A stretch of DNA of 6,249 bases from a bacterium (GTDB lineage Bacteria > Actinomycetota > Acidimicrobiia > Acidimicrobiales > Bin134). Each line of letters begins with the position of its first letter. Position 1 is the stretch's first letter. This document shows, in pieces, positions 5,344-6,249 of this stretch. Both the position numbers and the translations under genes were made by a program. The stretch lies in NCBI GenBank assembly GCA_028820035.1, contig JAPPKI010000543.1:1-6249 (forward strand). The letters are read 5' to 3'. Below the pieces are notes generated by a model. That model saw only the letters and a program-made list of their open reading frames with translations, had not been told where the DNA came from and did no database searches.

Positions 5344-5599
5344 AATCGACATCACTCCGGAGGGCCGCAGAGACTTCAATCGATTACCAGACAAGGTACA
5401 TGGGGCGGTCTCGGAGGCCATTTTCGGGCCGATAGCCCACAACCCGCATCAGGCGGGAAAACCTCTGCTCTGGGACTTCGAAGGCCTCTACTCCGCCCGG
5501 CGGGGTGACTTCCGAATCATCTACGAGATTTTCGACTCCGAGAACACCGTCGTCATTCATCGCGTCGACCATCGTCGCAGTGCTTATCGCCCACGCTGA
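5336..5599 (+). CDS. Toxin, RelE/ParE family (probable mRNA interferase)
   Basis: An 87-residue basic toxin. Features of the RelE branch run in order: EIDITPEGRRDFNRLPDKV at 3-21, NPHQAGKPL at 36-44, LYSARRGDFRIIYEI at 51-65 with R56 and R60, and a C-terminal HRVDHRRSAYRPR at 75-87 with H79, R80, R81 and Y84. Basic residues and the late Tyr are those used by RelE-type enzymes to cut mRNA in the ribosomal A site, so ribosome-dependent cleavage is more likely than gyrase poisoning of the ParE kind, though sequence alone cannot settle it. The GTG start overlaps the antitoxin gene by 8 bases; a weak start after the antitoxin is common in such pairs and keeps toxin below antitoxin. No damage is visible, so the pair looks functional. 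Confidence 0.94.
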   Translation: MYEIDITPEGRRDFNRLPDKVHGAVSEAIFGPIAHNPHQAGKPLLWDFEGLYSARRGDFRIIYEIFDSENTVVIHRVDHRRSAYRPR

Positions 5600-5632
5600 C
5601 ACCCAATCAAGATCAGGCCAGAGCAGCCCTAC

Positions 5633-5995
5633 CTAGCCCGGCTGGCGGATGATGGTGCCGGGTTGGATACCGGAGTCGGGACCAATTCCGTCGAGCTTGA
5701 GGGCCATGAGCATGTGGAACTCGTCCCCGCCGTCGCCCTGGACGGTGTGGTCGACGGAGACAACTTTGGTAGCTACCGCCTGATTGCTGACGTCGACTAC
5801 CAAAGCGTCGCCCTCTTGGACCCGTCCCGCAGTGGCTCGGCCGATCACGAAGAAATCACCGGCCGACATGGCCTCGGTGCGGACCACCTCCAACTGGAAC
5901 AGCTCCTTGCTGCGGCGCCACCTTTTGAAGAACGTCCGCCAGTTGCGGGGCTGGTCGTCCCACTCCCCTTCCACGATGCCCGGCGAGTTGCTCAC
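5633..5995 (-). CDS. Free-standing beta-barrel resembling domain 2 of translational GTPases (EF-Tu type)
   Basis: A leftward gene of about 120 residues ending at TAG 5635-5633. From about residue 33 to the end it follows the pattern of EF-Tu/IF2 domain 2: FQLEVVRTEAMSAGDFFVIG, GRATAGRVQEGDALVV, ATKVVSVDHTV, then LKLDGIGPDSGIQPGTII, including the Gx-GxVxxGD turn and the closing I-x-x-G strand. No GTP-binding domain precedes it, so it is not a translation factor. Residues 18-31 (NWRTFFKRWRRSKE) are basic and aromatic. The cellular role is unknown. The start is uncertain: GTG 5995 is used, GTG 5974 is possible, and neither has a Shine-Dalgarno. The frame stays open to 6157, but that would run antisense through the amidohydrolase gene. 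The gene is convergent with the toxin gene (33-base gap). Confidence 0.75.
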   Translation of the reverse strand: MSNSPGIVEGEWDDQPRNWRTFFKRWRRSKELFQLEVVRTEAMSAGDFFVIGRATAGRVQEGDALVVDVSNQAVATKVVSVDHTVQGDGGDEFHMLMALKLDGIGPDSGIQPGTIIRQPG

Positions 5996-5996
5996 A

Positions 5997-6005
5997 GTTG
6001 GCAAA
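5997..6005. promoter_or_regulatory. GTTGGCAAA element between divergent starts
   Basis: This differs at one base from GTTGGCAAC found twice in the flavoenzyme/ABC gap. It fills most of the roughly 18 bases between the GTG of the barrel gene and the ATG of the amidohydrolase. Low weight: a 9-base near-match can occur by chance. Confidence 0.2.
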
Positions 6006-6013
6006 CTAGTGGA

Positions 6014-6249
6014 ATGAGCGACCGGTACACCATCATCTCGGCCGACTGCCACGCCGGGGCCAACCACGAGACCTACCGCGGCTACCTGGAATCCAAGTAC
6101 CTCGACGACTTCGACGCTTGGCGGGAGAAGTACCGCAACCCGTTCCGCGACCTCCAAGACGGGGGTCGGGTGCGTAATTGGGACAACGAGCGCCGCTTGG
6201 GAGACCTGTACACCGACGGCCAGGTGGGCGAGGTGGTATTCCCCAACAC
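6014..6249 (+). CDS. Amidohydrolase-2 family metal-dependent hydrolase, N-terminal part only
   Basis: Starts at ATG 6014 and runs off the window after 78 residues with no stop. The opening YTIISADCHAGA carries D11 and H13, the D-x-H element that begins the metal site in the amidohydrolase-2 (PF04909-like) TIM-barrel family. The following segment, rich in Trp, Tyr and Asp (YLDDFDAWREKYRNPF, then NWDNERRLGDLYTDG), resembles the family members common in actinobacteria with large sets of degradative genes, and VGEVVFPN marks the next barrel strand. By family it hydrolyses or decarboxylates a carboxylated substrate in the cytoplasm; the substrate is unknown. TAGTGGA just before the ATG is a weak ribosome site. 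High GC returns here, matching the left part of the window rather than the middle segment. Confidence 0.92.
   Translation, partial: MSDRYTIISADCHAGANHETYRGYLESKYLDDFDAWREKYRNPFRDLQDGGRVRNWDNERRLGDLYTDGQVGEVVFPN

Noticed and set aside
5600..5632. Terminator between the convergent toxin and barrel genes
   Set aside because: No stem with a T tract is visible; only a 4-base AGCC/GGCT match at the edge, too short to support.
3223..5632. CRISPR array, transposase, integrase or attachment-site repeats at the edges of the low-GC segment
   Set aside because: No regularly spaced repeats, no mobile-element genes and no matching terminal repeats were found by eye.
5996..6157. Extension of the barrel gene to a start at 6157
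   Set aside because: The added residues are Val-rich and lie antisense to the conserved amidohydrolase N terminus; the recognisable domain begins well inside.

Overview
This window looks like chromosomal DNA of a high-GC actinobacterium, probably of the Acidimicrobiia type. That is an impression from codon use, the high GC of most genes (about 72% in one hand-counted 60-base line inside the ABC ATPase gene) and the kinds of genes present. No rRNA, tRNA or other taxonomic marker is present, so the assignment is an inference.

Left part (1-3222). The 5' end of an Old Yellow Enzyme-type flavin oxidoreductase gene runs leftward off the window. Across a 157-base gap, a rightward three-gene operon encodes a NodI/DrrA-type ABC exporter: one ATPase and two different ABC-2 membrane subunits, joined by a 1-base overlap and a 10-base gap. 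The shared gap carries a 17-bp unit repeated three times over the flavoenzyme start codon, two copies of GTTGGCAAC, and a good -35/-10 pair for the ABC operon.

Middle part (3223-5632). This is a lower-GC accessory segment (about 47% in a hand-counted line at 4621-4680) inserted between metabolic and transport genes. It holds a leftward gene for a NucS/DUF91-type PD-(D/E)XK nuclease with a C-terminal PUA/EVE-like domain. Divergent from it is a small gene of unknown function with a C-x2-C-x5-C cluster, which appears split by a -1 frameshift near a CCCC run. Downstream is a complete toxin-antitoxin pair, a Phd/YefM-type antitoxin and a RelE/ParE-type toxin, with a palindromic operator just before the antitoxin start. 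The combination is typical of a small defence or mobile-element island, but no integrase, transposase or attachment site is visible.

Right part (5633-6249). A small leftward gene encodes a free-standing beta-barrel resembling domain 2 of translational GTPases. An amidohydrolase-2 family gene starts divergently from it, about 18 bases away if the farthest plausible start is used, and is cut by the window end.

The strongest candidates for something new are the nuclease/PUA-like gene with its cluster of inverted repeats and frameshifted Cys-cluster neighbour, and the triplicated start region of the flavoenzyme, where one copy has changed by a single base into a Shine-Dalgarno sequence. No gap longer than 300 bases is without a gene.
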